Shown: positions 21,902 through 30,016 of the stretch, in pieces
Numbering within the stretch: the first letter of the stretch is position 1
How the letters are laid out: each line of letters begins with the position of its first letter
Made by a program: the position numbers and the translations under genes
NCBI GenBank assembly: GCA_024697705.1
Contig: JAILFF010000088.1
Location: forward strand, 1 to 31,350
DNA from: Ruminococcus sp.
GTDB lineage: Bacteria; Bacillota; Clostridia; Oscillospirales; Ruminococcaceae
Length of the DNA: 31,350 bases
Direction: 5' to 3'
The notes under the pieces: model-generated
The model's input: only the letters and a program-made list of their open reading frames with translations
Databases searched by the model: none
Told to the model about the DNA's origin: nothing

Positions 21902-23905
21902 ATGATGATGAAAAAATTATCTGCGGCTGCACTGGCGCTTGTGCTTTCCATGAGCACCATTGCCACGACCGCCTCCGCCGATGAAAGGGGAAGTTCCCTC
22001 GCGGCGTTATATTCCGAAACCAAACTCGGAGCTGATTTTGTTTACAACACGGGCAAAACGCCCGATGCTCCTTCCACCGTTTCCGCTGTAAAGCGCTCTA
22101 ACGGCATGGATCTCAAATGGAACGCCGTAAGCGGCGCCGACGGCTATCTTATCAGAGCGGTACACCCCGCGGGCGAAAGATGGGGTATGTACTATGAGTA
22201 TGTGGCAGGCGGCAACACTACGTCCTTCTTCTGGGATTATGAGTGGAGCAAAAATAAGGACTGGGAGTTTTATATTTCGTCTTACGCAAACGGCAGCTAC
22301 GGTCAGAAAAACTTGAGCACGACCGCTTCTCAATTCGCCGTTACCGAAGCTCAGACCTCGACTACTCCCACAAAGGTCGAATTTACAGGCTATTCCAAGA
22401 GCAGCAGGTACATAGAGCTTGACTGGAAGGCTCAGAACTGCGACGGCTATGAGGTAAGCTTCAGAGACGCAGGTGCGGCTGAGTTCTCTGTACTCGGAAA
22501 TACCTCGGAAACTCACGCGAAGATCAGCCAGCTCCAGCCGGGCGTTACCTACTATGTCCGCATCAGAGCATATAAGATGAACGGCTCGGAAAAGGTATTC
22601 GGCGCTTACTCGGAGGAGAAGATCCTCACCACCGATACCGAGAACGACAATACGCAGGCTCCGGGCTCTGTTACCTTCAAAAATGTAGTATCGACCGATA
22701 ATTCGCTTCGCTTCAGCTGGGATTCGGTTGCAAACTGCGACGGCTATCAGATCTACTTCAATAAGACCGGCAACAGTACCGACTGGTTCTTCGTTGCAAA
22801 CGTAAAGAATACTACTCTCGACTACCTCTTCAGCGATCTCGACAGCGAAAGCAACTACTGGATAAGCGTTCGCCCTTATAAGTATGATAAATCGGGTAAC
22901 CCCGTTTACGGCAGCTGGCTCAATAAGCAGGGTACTACCGATAAGAAGGGCTCGACCTCCCAGACCGACAATACGCAGGCTCCCGGCGCTGTAACCTTCA
23001 AAAAAGTAGTATCGGGCGAGGATTCGCTCCGCTTCTACTGGGATTCTGTTGCTAACTGCGACGGCTATCAGATCTATTTCAACAAGACGGGCAACAGCAG
23101 CGACTGGTTCTTCGTTGCTAATGTAAATAATACTACTCTCGATTACGTTTTCAGTAATCTCGAAAGCGAGAATAATTACTGGATAAGTGTTCGTGCCTAT
23201 AAATATAACAAGTCCAATAATCCCGTTTACGGCAGCTGGACCAACAAGCAGGGTACGACCGACAAGAAGGGCAGGACCTCCGAAAATGTTACCGCTCCCG
23301 CAGCGGTTTCGATAAATACCTCGACCGCTAAGGTAACCTACGATACCGTTACCGTTTCCTGGAACGGCGTTGACTGCGACGGCTACGAGATGTGGCTCAA
23401 CGAGACAGGCAACGACTGGAAGAAGGTAGCTAACGTTTCCAAGAATACTACCACCTATCGCTTCAATAAGTTAAAGCCCAATCATCAGTACTGGTTCACG
23501 GTATGCGCCTTCAATAAGCTCAGCAACGGCGACGTGATCCGCGGAAAGTTCTCCGATAACTACACCACGATCACCAAGAGCAGTGCCAGCGCTGCGACAA
23601 ACGTTGCGAAGCCCGCAAAGACCGAGTTCACCAGCTTCTCCCGTACTTCAAACGCTATCCGTCTGAACTGGACTGCGGTAAGCTGCGACGGTTACTTCAT
23701 CTACCGCTACAATTACAACACCAAGGCATGGGAAAGAGTGTCCGTTATCAAGGGCGGCAATATCACCACCAAGCGTTTTGCCAATCTGAACGCAGATACT
23801 ACTTATGTTTACAAGATCCGCGCATTCAAGTTCAATACTAACGGCACCGGAAAGGTATACAGTGAGTATTCGTCACCGAAATACGTGACGACAAAAAAAA
23901 AATAA
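21902..23905 (+). CDS. Secreted protein with six fibronectin type III-like domains, ending in an A10 tract
   Basis: The 667-residue product has a signal peptide (MMMKKLSAAALALVLSMSTI, cleavage likely after ASA at about 24-26). Six fibronectin-III-like repeats follow, beginning near residues 53, 154, 251, 358, 463 and 570. Five carry a CDGY signature (the first has ADGY) and most end in an AYK-type strand. Repeats three and four are a recent duplication. The frame ends TTKKK-stop inside ten consecutive A (23893-23902). A shift to the +1 frame there continues without interruption through a Ser/Gly/Asn linker into a VanY peptidase domain, so this is probably the N-terminal part of an 850-residue cell-wall enzyme. 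The FN3 region may position the enzyme on the wall or bind polymer. Start among three consecutive ATG codons is uncertain by a few residues. Confidence 0.85.
   Translation: MMMKKLSAAALALVLSMSTIATTASADERGSSLAALYSETKLGADFVYNTGKTPDAPSTVSAVKRSNGMDLKWNAVSGADGYLIRAVHPAGERWGMYYEYVAGGNTTSFFWDYEWSKNKDWEFYISSYANGSYGQKNLSTTASQFAVTEAQTSTTPTKVEFTGYSKSSRYIELDWKAQNCDGYEVSFRDAGAAEFSVLGNTSETHAKISQLQPGVTYYVRIRAYKMNGSEKVFGAYSEEKILTTDTENDNTQAPGSVTFKNVVSTDNSLRFSWDSVANCDGYQIYFNKTGNSTDWFFVANVKNTTLDYLFSDLDSESNYWISVRPYKYDKSGNPVYGSWLNKQGTTDKKGSTSQTDNTQAPGAVTFKKVVSGEDSLRFYWDSVANCDGYQIYFNKTGNSSDWFFVANVNNTTLDYVFSNLESENNYWISVRAYKYNKSNNPVYGSWTNKQGTTDKKGRTSENVTAPAAVSINTSTAKVTYDTVTVSWNGVDCDGYEMWLNETGNDWKKVANVSKNTTTYRFNKLKPNHQYWFTVCAFNKLSNGDVIRGKFSDNYTTITKSSASAATNVAKPAKTEFTSFSRTSNAIRLNWTAVSCDGYFIYRYNYNTKAWERVSVIKGGNITTKRFANLNADTTYVYKIRAFKFNTNGTGKVYSEYSSPKYVTTKKK
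22652..23293 (+). repeat. Tandem duplication of one FN3 module (321-base unit)
   Basis: Two consecutive units of 107 codons (22652-22972 and 22973-23293) each begin TQAPG and share DSVANCDGYQIYFNKTGNS, DWFFVAN, NYWISVR, PVYGSW and NKQGTTDKKG. The DNA is also closely similar, so the duplication is recent compared with the other repeats of the protein. Confidence 0.85.
23893..23902 (+). other. A10 tract at the FN3/VanY frame junction
   Basis: Ten consecutive A. With ten, the FN3 frame stops at 23903-23905. With one fewer (or two more), the codons run AAA AAA AAT AAC GGC and continue to 24455. In the VanY frame a TGA at 23886-23888 blocks anything further upstream, so the switch must happen at this tract. 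Phase variation, transcriptional slippage and sequencing error are all possible. Confidence 0.8.
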
Positions 23906-23945
23906 CGGCTCGGTAAGCAGCAGCGGCAGTAACAGCAGCGACGGA

Positions 23946-24455
23946 GTGACGTATATCGACGGAGTGCTTATCGTCAATAAGACGTATTCGCTGCCCGAGA
24001 GCTACGCGCCCGGCGGTCTTACGAGCGAAACTCAGAGTGCCTTTAACCGTCTGCAAAGCGCGGCGGCTAACGCGGGTTACAGCCTGTGGATCACATCGGG
24101 TTACAGAAGCTACTACGAACAGCAGTCGCTTTACAACAGCTATGTATGGCGCGACGGCGCTGCTGCCGCTGACAGATACTCCGCAAGAGCGGGTCACAGC
24201 GAGCATCAGACAGGACTTGCCATCGACGTAAACTACGCGGGACAGGCTTTCGTGGGGACTCCCGAATCCTACTGGCTCGCTGCTAACTGCGCGGAGTACG
24301 GCTTTATTATCCGCTATCCCGACGGCAAGGAGGGTGTAACAGGCTTCAAGTACGAGCCGTGGCACATCAGATACGTCGGCAGAGACCTTGCTGTCAAGCT
24401 GACCAACGCGGGACTTACCCTTGAGGAATACTTCGGCATTTCCTCGCAGTATTGA
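23946..24455 (+). CDS. VanY-type D,D-carboxypeptidase (M15B) domain, out of frame with the FN3 part
   Basis: A zinc D,D-carboxypeptidase domain that would remove the terminal D-Ala of peptidoglycan stems. From the GTG at 23946 it is 169 residues. SGYRSYYEQQSLY is followed by the metal motif SEHQTGLAID (His87, Asp94) and EPWHIRYVG (catalytic Glu137, third zinc ligand His140). All key residues are present and the length suits the catalytic domain. There is no convincing ribosome site, signal peptide or membrane anchor, so made alone it would stay in the cytoplasm away from its substrate. The open frame extends back to 23889, meeting the FN3 frame at the A10 tract through a linker of about 14 residues (NNGSVSSSGSNSSD). 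It is therefore best read as the C-terminal domain of one frameshifted gene. Confidence 0.85.
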   Translation: MTYIDGVLIVNKTYSLPESYAPGGLTSETQSAFNRLQSAAANAGYSLWITSGYRSYYEQQSLYNSYVWRDGAAAADRYSARAGHSEHQTGLAIDVNYAGQAFVGTPESYWLAANCAEYGFIIRYPDGKEGVTGFKYEPWHIRYVGRDLAVKLTNAGLTLEEYFGISSQY

Positions 24456-24493
24456 TAAGCTTCCCCGCGGGAATTAATTATCGGAATTAACAG

Positions 24494-24526
24494 AGCTGCA
24501 CGGCTTTCGGGCTGTGCAGCTTTTTT
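24494..24526 (+). terminator. Rho-independent terminator after the VanY domain
   Basis: AGCTGCAC (24494-24501) pairs with GTGCAGCT (24514-24521), followed by a T-run through 24526. Confidence 0.85.
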
Positions 24527-24551
24527 GTCATGGAAAGAGTTTTTATGCTAT

Positions 24552-24590
24552 AAAAAAGATACCCGCGGAAGTACCGTGAGTATCTTTTTT
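24552..24590. terminator. Bidirectional terminator between VanY and dapL
   Basis: AAAAAAGATAC (24552-24562) mirrors GTATCTTTTTT (24580-24590) with partial pairing between. The T-run on both strands lets it end dapL on the - strand and back up the + strand terminator at 24494. Confidence 0.8.
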
Positions 24591-24615
24591 GCTTGTTTAT
24601 TATTAATAAAAGCTA

Positions 24616-25818
24616 TCAGCCGAATACCTTCTTGATGCGCTCCATAGCTTCCTTGGTGCGGTTGTAGTCGCCGAAAGCGGTCAGACGGAACCAGCCCTCG
24701 CCGTTCTTGCCGAAGCCCGCGCCGGGGGTGCCGACTACGTTTGCTTCGTTTAGCAGCTTGTCGAAGAACTCCCAGCTGCCGAGACCGTTCGGGCATTTCA
24801 GCCAGATGTACGGCGAATTCTTGCCGCCCGTGTACTTGATGCCGAGCTCGTCGAGCGCCGCAGAGATGACCTTCGCGTTGCGCTGATAATAAACGATGTT
24901 CTCGCGGGTCTGCTTGATGCCTTCCTCGCTGAATACCGCCGCCGCAGCGCACTGAACGGGATAGCTTACGCCGTTGAACTTGCTGCCCTGTCTTCTGCCC
25001 CATATCTGCGAAACAGAAACGTCCTGTCCTTCGGAGGACTTGAATACAAGCTCGTTCGGGATAACGGTGTAGCCGCAGCGCATACCTGTGAAGCCCGCGG
25101 TCTTCGAGAGCGAGCACATCTCGATAGCGCACTTTCTTGCGCCCTCGATAGCAAAGATCGAACGCGGGATATTCTCCTCAGTGATGAACGCCTCGTAAGC
25201 GCTGTCGTAGATGATAACGGCGTTGTTCTTAAGAGCATAGTCTACCCAGATTTTGAGCTGCTCCGCGGTGTATACCGAGCCTGTCGGGTTGTTCGGCGAG
25301 CAGAGGTAGATGATATCCGCGTGAACGCTCTCGTCGGGCATGGCGGCAAAGCCGTTTTCCTCGTTCGAGTCGGCAAAGATGACCTTTCTGCCGTTCATGC
25401 GGTTGGTGTCAACGTAAACGGGGTAAGCGGGGTCGGTGATAAGCACGATATTGTCGTCGCCGAAGATATCAACTATGTTGCCGCAGTCGCTCTTTGCGCC
25501 GTCGTTGATGCGGATCTCGTCGGGTTTTACGTCAACGCCGAAGCTCTTGTAATAGCCGCTTACGGCTTCTTTCAGGAAATCGTAGCCTGCGCCGCTGTCT
25601 TCGTAGCCCTTGAAGGTCTCCTTCACGCCCATTTCGTCGGCGCCCTTTTTCATCGCGTCTACAACGCACTTTGCTATCGGCAGAGTAACGTCGCCGATGC
25701 CCATGCGGATAATGTCCGCGTCGGGATTGGCAGCCTTGAAAGCGTTTACCTTCTTGGCAATGTCAATAAAGAGATAATTCTTTTCAAGCTTTAAAAAATT
25801 CTCGTTAAGCTGTGGCAT
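24616..25818 (-). CDS. dapL: LL-diaminopimelate aminotransferase
   Basis: DapL converts tetrahydrodipicolinate directly to LL-DAP with glutamate and pyridoxal phosphate, bypassing the acylated intermediates. The 400-residue class I/II aminotransferase has GIGDVTLP (40-47), a feature of the DapL family. ITDPAYPVY, SPNNPTG (174-180) and SLSKTAGFTGMRCGY with the PLP-binding Lys239 complete the core. The family's usual length is about 400-410. AAAGGG lies at a suitable distance before the ATG. It is the last gene of the leftward carA-carB/dapF-dapL set, 104 bases after the DapF end, so LL-DAP formation and its epimerisation are encoded side by side. The product would feed MurE and lysine synthesis. 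Confidence 0.95.
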   Translation of the reverse strand: MPQLNENFLKLEKNYLFIDIAKKVNAFKAANPDADIIRMGIGDVTLPIAKCVVDAMKKGADEMGVKETFKGYEDSGAGYDFLKEAVSGYYKSFGVDVKPDEIRINDGAKSDCGNIVDIFGDDNIVLITDPAYPVYVDTNRMNGRKVIFADSNEENGFAAMPDESVHADIIYLCSPNNPTGSVYTAEQLKIWVDYALKNNAVIIYDSAYEAFITEENIPRSIFAIEGARKCAIEMCSLSKTAGFTGMRCGYTVIPNELVFKSSEGQDVSVSQIWGRRQGSKFNGVSYPVQCAAAAVFSEEGIKQTRENIVYYQRNAKVISAALDELGIKYTGGKNSPYIWLKCPNGLGSWEFFDKLLNEANVVGTPGAGFGKNGEGWFRLTAFGDYNRTKEAMERIKKVFG

Positions 25819-25863
25819 TTATATCAGCCCTTTCATATAATTTTTCATGAAAATAAAATGCAG

Positions 25864-25893
25864 AGCGGGAGCAGAACCCGCCCCCGCCCTACA
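25864..25893. repeat. Short palindromic repeat between dapF and dapL
   Basis: GCGGG and CCCGC form a hairpin (about 25865-25881), followed by CCCCGCCCTACAAT. This matches the palindrome-plus-CCCTACA pattern of 9871-9897 and 9947-9972. On the - strand it lies in the gap before dapL and is followed by a mixed T-rich stretch, so it could act as a weak attenuator. Confidence 0.5.
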
Positions 25894-25922
25894 ATTATTA
25901 TTTAAGTTATTATGTCTGCAAC

Positions 25923-28900
25923 TTAGATAATGATCTCGCCGTTGAATACCGTTACGGCATTGCCCGTCATGTATACCATTTCGTCGGTGACTTTGATAAC
26001 AAGGTCGCCGCCTTTGAGCTTGACCGTGATGTCCTCGCCCTTGCTGCAATAGCCGTTCAGCACAGCCGCAACAGCCGCCGCACACGCGCCGGTGCCGCAA
26101 GCCCATGTCTCGCCCGAGCCGCGCTCCCAAACGCGCATTTTCAGCGTGTGGTCGTCAAGCACCTTGATGAACTCGGTGTTCACTCTGTCGGGGAAGATGT
26201 CGGCGTATTCAAACTGGCTGCCGATGTTCTCGATGTCGAGCTCGTCGATGTTGCCCTCCATGAATACTACCGCGTGGGGATTGCCCATCGAAACGCAGGT
26301 GATATTGTAATCCTTGTCGCCGATCTTGACAGCGCGGTTCACTACCTTGCCGTTCTCGTCGGGGGCAAGCGTGGTGGGTATCTGCGCGGGGTCGAGGATA
26401 GCAGCGCCCATGTTTACCGTAGCGCCGTTGACCTCGCCGTAGTGACGGATCAGCTTGATATGCATGATGCCGCTCAGGGTCTCGATGTCGAACTCGTCCT
26501 TGTCAACAAGACCGTTGTCGCGCATGAACTTCGCTACGCAGCGGATGCCGTTGCCGCACATCATGCCCTCCGAACCGTCAAGATTGAAGATGCGCATTTT
26601 GCCGTCGGCTATCTCGGAGCGCTGGATAAGGATAACTCCGTCGCCGCCGATGCCGAAATGCCTGTCGGAAAGTGCTATCGCAAGTCCCTCGGGGTTGTCG
26701 ATGCGCTGATCGAAGCAGTTGAAGTAGATGTAGTCGTTGCCGCAGCCGTGCATCTTGGTGAAGGCGACCTTCTTCTTCTCCTGACGCATATTGTTGATGT
26801 CAACGATCTCGGTGGTCTTTTCGGAATACTTGGAGCGTATCGAAGCCGCGATCGCGTTTGCCGTGTCGATGGAGGTCAGGCAAGGAATGTTTCTTTCAAC
26901 AGTCTTGCGGCGTATCTTAACGCTGTCACGCTGCGGGCTTCTGCCCTTCGAGCTGGTGGAGATAACGTAGCTTACCTTGCCGCTCTCGATAAGCGTAAGG
27001 GTGTTCCACTCCGCCTCGCCGATCTTGGCAACCTCCTCGCAGGGAATGCCGTGGTCGAGCAGAACCCTCGCCGTGCCGTGAGTAGCATAGATCTTGAAGC
27101 CTAAGTCAAAGAATGCCTTTGCGGTCTGTGGGATCTCGCCCTTGTCGGTGTCGCGGACGGTGATGAACACGCCGCCTTCAACTCTGAGCTTGTAGCCCGC
27201 CGCAGTCAGACCCTTGTAAAGAGCTTCTTCAAGGCTGCTTGCAACGGCAAGAACTTCGCCCGTGGACTTCATCTCGGGTCCAAGGTGGTTATCAACGTCG
27301 ATCAGCTTCTCGAACGAGAATACCGGCACCTTGACAGCCACATAGGGAGAATTTCTGTAAAGACCCGTGCCGTAGCCCATGTCGGCAAGCTTTTCGCCGA
27401 GCATACATCTTGTGGCAAGGTCTACCATCGGAACGCCGGTAACTTTGCTTATATAAGGAATGGTTCTCGAAGAACGCGGGTTTACCTCGATAACATAAAG
27501 CTCGTCGTTATTGATAAGATACTGGATATTCACAAGACCCATCGTTTTGAGCGAGACCGCAAGCTTCTTCGAGCAGTCGATGATGCGCTCGATAAGCCTG
27601 TCGGAAACGTTCCATGCGGGATAAACGGCGATAGAGTCGCCCGAGTGAACGCCTGTTCTCTCGATATGCTCCATGATGCCGGGGATAAGGATATCCTCGC
27701 CGTCGCAGATAGCGTCTATTTCAAGCTCGGTACCCATGAGGTACTTATCAATCAGTATCGGGTTCTCGATCTCCTGAGCGAGAATGATAGCCATGTACTC
27801 CTTGATATCGGCGTCGTTGAAGGCGATTATCATGTTCTGTCCGCCAAGTACGTAGGAAGGACGCATCAGAACGGGATAGCCTATCTTGTTTGCCACTTCG
27901 AGAGCTTCGTCGGTGGTCATTACCGTGAAGCCCTGCGGGCGCTTGATCTGATGCAGTTCAAGCAGTTCGTCGAAGCGCTCTCTGTCCTCCGCCGCGTCGA
28001 TCGAATCGGGGGGAGTACCCATTATATTCACGCCCTGAGCCGCCAAATGCTTGGTGAGCTTGATAGCAGTCTGCCCGCCGAACGCAACAACAACGCCGTA
28101 AGGCTTCTCGACGTTTATGATGTTCATAACGTCCTCGTTGGTGAGCGGCTCGAAGTACAGTCTGTCGGCGGTGTCAAAGTCGGTGGAAACGGTCTCGGGG
28201 TTGTTGTTGACGATAACAACGTCGAAGCCGCGCTCTTTAAGCGCCCATACGCAGTGAACCGAAGCATAGTCGAACTCGATGCCCTGTCCGATACGGATAG
28301 GACCCGAACCGAATACGATAACGGTCTTGTTGCCCGAATTCTTGGAATTGATGAACTCGGCAGCCTCGTCCTCGCTGTCGTAGGTCGAGTAGAAGTACGG
28401 CGTCATAGCCGCGAACTCCGCCGCACAAGTATCGACCATCTTGTAAACGGCGCGGAGCTTCTTCTGTATCGGCTTGCCTGTCATTCTCTCGATGGTCTTG
28501 TCGGGGAAGCCGAGCTTCTTGGCGTGTTCGTAAAGCTCGAAGGAATCATCGCCAGTTTCGAGCTGTCTTTCAACGTCAATGAGCTTGCGGAACTTGTTCA
28601 AGAACCACTCGTCGATCATCGTGATCTTGTGGATCTCGTCAACCGAAACGTTTCTTCTGAGCGCTTCGTATACTACAAATATTCTTTCGTCATCGCAGTT
28701 GTGGAGTCTCTTAACGATCTCCTCGTCGCTCATAGCCTCGTGCTTGGGCGAACACAGGCTGTCGTGACCGATCTCCGCACCGCGGACAGCCTTCATTATA
28801 GCCTGCTCGAACGAAGTGCCGATAGCCATTACTTCGCCCGTAGCCTTCATCTGAGTGCCGAGCTCGCGCTTGGCGTAAACGAACTTATCGAACGGCCACT

Positions 28901-29981
28901 TGGGGAACTTAACTACAACGTAGTCGATGGCAGGCTCGAAGCAGGCGTAGGTGCTGCCCGTTACGGCGTTAAGAATTTCATCGAGCGTATAGCCGATGGC
29001 GATCTTCGAGGCGACCTTCGCTATCGGGTAGCCCGTAGCCTTTGAAGCCAGCGCCGACGAACGCGATACACGGGGGTTTACCTCGATAACGGCATACTTA
29101 AAGCTCTCGGGGTCGAGTGCGAACTGTACGTTGCAGCCGCCCTCTACGCCCAGCGCGTCGATGATGTGCAGCGCTGCCGAGCGGAGCATCTGATATTCCT
29201 TATCGGCAAGAGTTACGCACGGCGCTATAACGATAGAGTCGCCCGTGTGTACGCCGACGGGGTCTACGTTCTCCATCGAGCATATCGTGATAACATTGCC
29301 CTTCGAGTCGCGCATTACCTCGAACTCGATCTCCTTCCAGCCCGAAACGCACTTCTCGATAAGTACCTGCGTGATGGGCGAGAGGTACAGACCGTTGCCC
29401 GCGATCTCGCGGAGCTGTTCCTCATTGTGAACGATACCGCCGCCCGTGCCGCCAAGTGTGAAAGCGGGACGAACGATAAGCGGATAACCCACGCCCTCGC
29501 TGTTGGCGAAAGCGATAGCGTCCTCAACGGTGTTTACGACAAGCGAGGGGATACAGGGCTGACCGATGGACTCCATCGTGTCCTTGAACATCTGTCTGTC
29601 CTCTGCCTTGTCGATGGTCTCGGGCTTGGCGCCCAAGAGCTTCACGCCGTACTTGTCAAGGAATCCTTCTTTTGCGAGCTGCATCGAAAGGGTAAGACCC
29701 GTCTGACCGCCCAGCGTGGAAAGCAGGCTGTCGGGGCGCTCCTTCTTGATTATGCGCTTGACGGTTTCGAGCGTCAGCGGCTCGATGTATATTTTATCCG
29801 CCATGTGATTATCGGTCATGATAGTGGCGGGGTTGGAGTTTACGAGAATTACTTCAAGACCCTCGGATTTCAGGGCGCGGCAAGCCTGTGTGCCTGCGTA
29901 GTCGAACTCAGCCGCCTGTCCGATGACGATAGGTCCCGAGCCGATAACAAGAACTCTCTTAATATCTTTATTTAAAGGCAT
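25923..29981 (-). CDS. carB-dapF: Carbamoyl-phosphate synthase large subunit fused to diaminopimelate epimerase
   Basis: One uninterrupted frame of 1352 residues. Residues 1-1062 are CarB, which makes carbamoyl phosphate from bicarbonate, ammonia and two ATP. Both ATP-grasp halves are present (RPAFTLGGTGGG at 171-182 with EVNPRVSRSSALASKATG; RPSYVLGGQNM at 707-717 with EVNPRSSRT), then the MGS-like regulatory domain (about 935-1055). Residues about 1066-1352 are a complete DapF, converting LL-DAP to meso-DAP, with both catalytic cysteines: MMCGNGIRC (Cys1142) and ACGTGAC (Cys1295). The join reads TTEIVDINNM-RQEKKKVAFTKMHG. An internal ATG at 26787-26789 lies at the natural DapF start but lacks a clear ribosome site, so either a true fusion or leaky internal initiation is possible. 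The second-half GGQ replaces the common GGR. Confidence 0.9.
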   Translation of the reverse strand: MPLNKDIKRVLVIGSGPIVIGQAAEFDYAGTQACRALKSEGLEVILVNSNPATIMTDNHMADKIYIEPLTLETVKRIIKKERPDSLLSTLGGQTGLTLSMQLAKEGFLDKYGVKLLGAKPETIDKAEDRQMFKDTMESIGQPCIPSLVVNTVEDAIAFANSEGVGYPLIVRPAFTLGGTGGGIVHNEEQLREIAGNGLYLSPITQVLIEKCVSGWKEIEFEVMRDSKGNVITICSMENVDPVGVHTGDSIVIAPCVTLADKEYQMLRSAALHIIDALGVEGGCNVQFALDPESFKYAVIEVNPRVSRSSALASKATGYPIAKVASKIAIGYTLDEILNAVTGSTYACFEPAIDYVVVKFPKWPFDKFVYAKRELGTQMKATGEVMAIGTSFEQAIMKAVRGAEIGHDSLCSPKHEAMSDEEIVKRLHNCDDERIFVVYEALRRNVSVDEIHKITMIDEWFLNKFRKLIDVERQLETGDDSFELYEHAKKLGFPDKTIERMTGKPIQKKLRAVYKMVDTCAAEFAAMTPYFYSTYDSEDEAAEFINSKNSGNKTVIVFGSGPIRIGQGIEFDYASVHCVWALKERGFDVVIVNNNPETVSTDFDTADRLYFEPLTNEDVMNIINVEKPYGVVVAFGGQTAIKLTKHLAAQGVNIMGTPPDSIDAAEDRERFDELLELHQIKRPQGFTVMTTDEALEVANKIGYPVLMRPSYVLGGQNMIIAFNDADIKEYMAIILAQEIENPILIDKYLMGTELEIDAICDGEDILIPGIMEHIERTGVHSGDSIAVYPAWNVSDRLIERIIDCSKKLAVSLKTMGLVNIQYLINNDELYVIEVNPRSSRTIPYISKVTGVPMVDLATRCMLGEKLADMGYGTGLYRNSPYVAVKVPVFSFEKLIDVDNHLGPEMKSTGEVLAVASSLEEALYKGLTAAGYKLRVEGGVFITVRDTDKGEIPQTAKAFFDLGFKIYATHGTARVLLDHGIPCEEVAKIGEAEWNTLTLIESGKVSYVISTSSKGRSPQRDSVKIRRKTVERNIPCLTSIDTANAIAASIRSKYSEKTTEIVDINNMRQEKKKVAFTKMHGCGNDYIYFNCFDQRIDNPEGLAIALSDRHFGIGGDGVILIQRSEIADGKMRIFNLDGSEGMMCGNGIRCVAKFMRDNGLVDKDEFDIETLSGIMHIKLIRHYGEVNGATVNMGAAILDPAQIPTTLAPDENGKVVNRAVKIGDKDYNITCVSMGNPHAVVFMEGNIDELDIENIGSQFEYADIFPDRVNTEFIKVLDDHTLKMRVWERGSGETWACGTGACAAAVAAVLNGYCSKGEDITVKLKGGDLVIKVTDEMVYMTGNAVTVFNGEIII

Positions 29982-30016
29982 TTTTTCATCAATCCTTTCT
30001 CATCGAAAAACGCGGG

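Noticed and set aside
23946..24455. VanY as an independent gene
   Set aside because: No good ribosome site, signal peptide or anchor is present, and its open frame joins the FN3 frame exactly at the A10 tract.
27285..29045. 586-codon open frame antisense to carB
   Set aside because: It is fully covered by the strongly conserved carB coding sequence and has no recognisable motif; the same applies to shorter antisense frames at 26148-27104 and 29166-29975.
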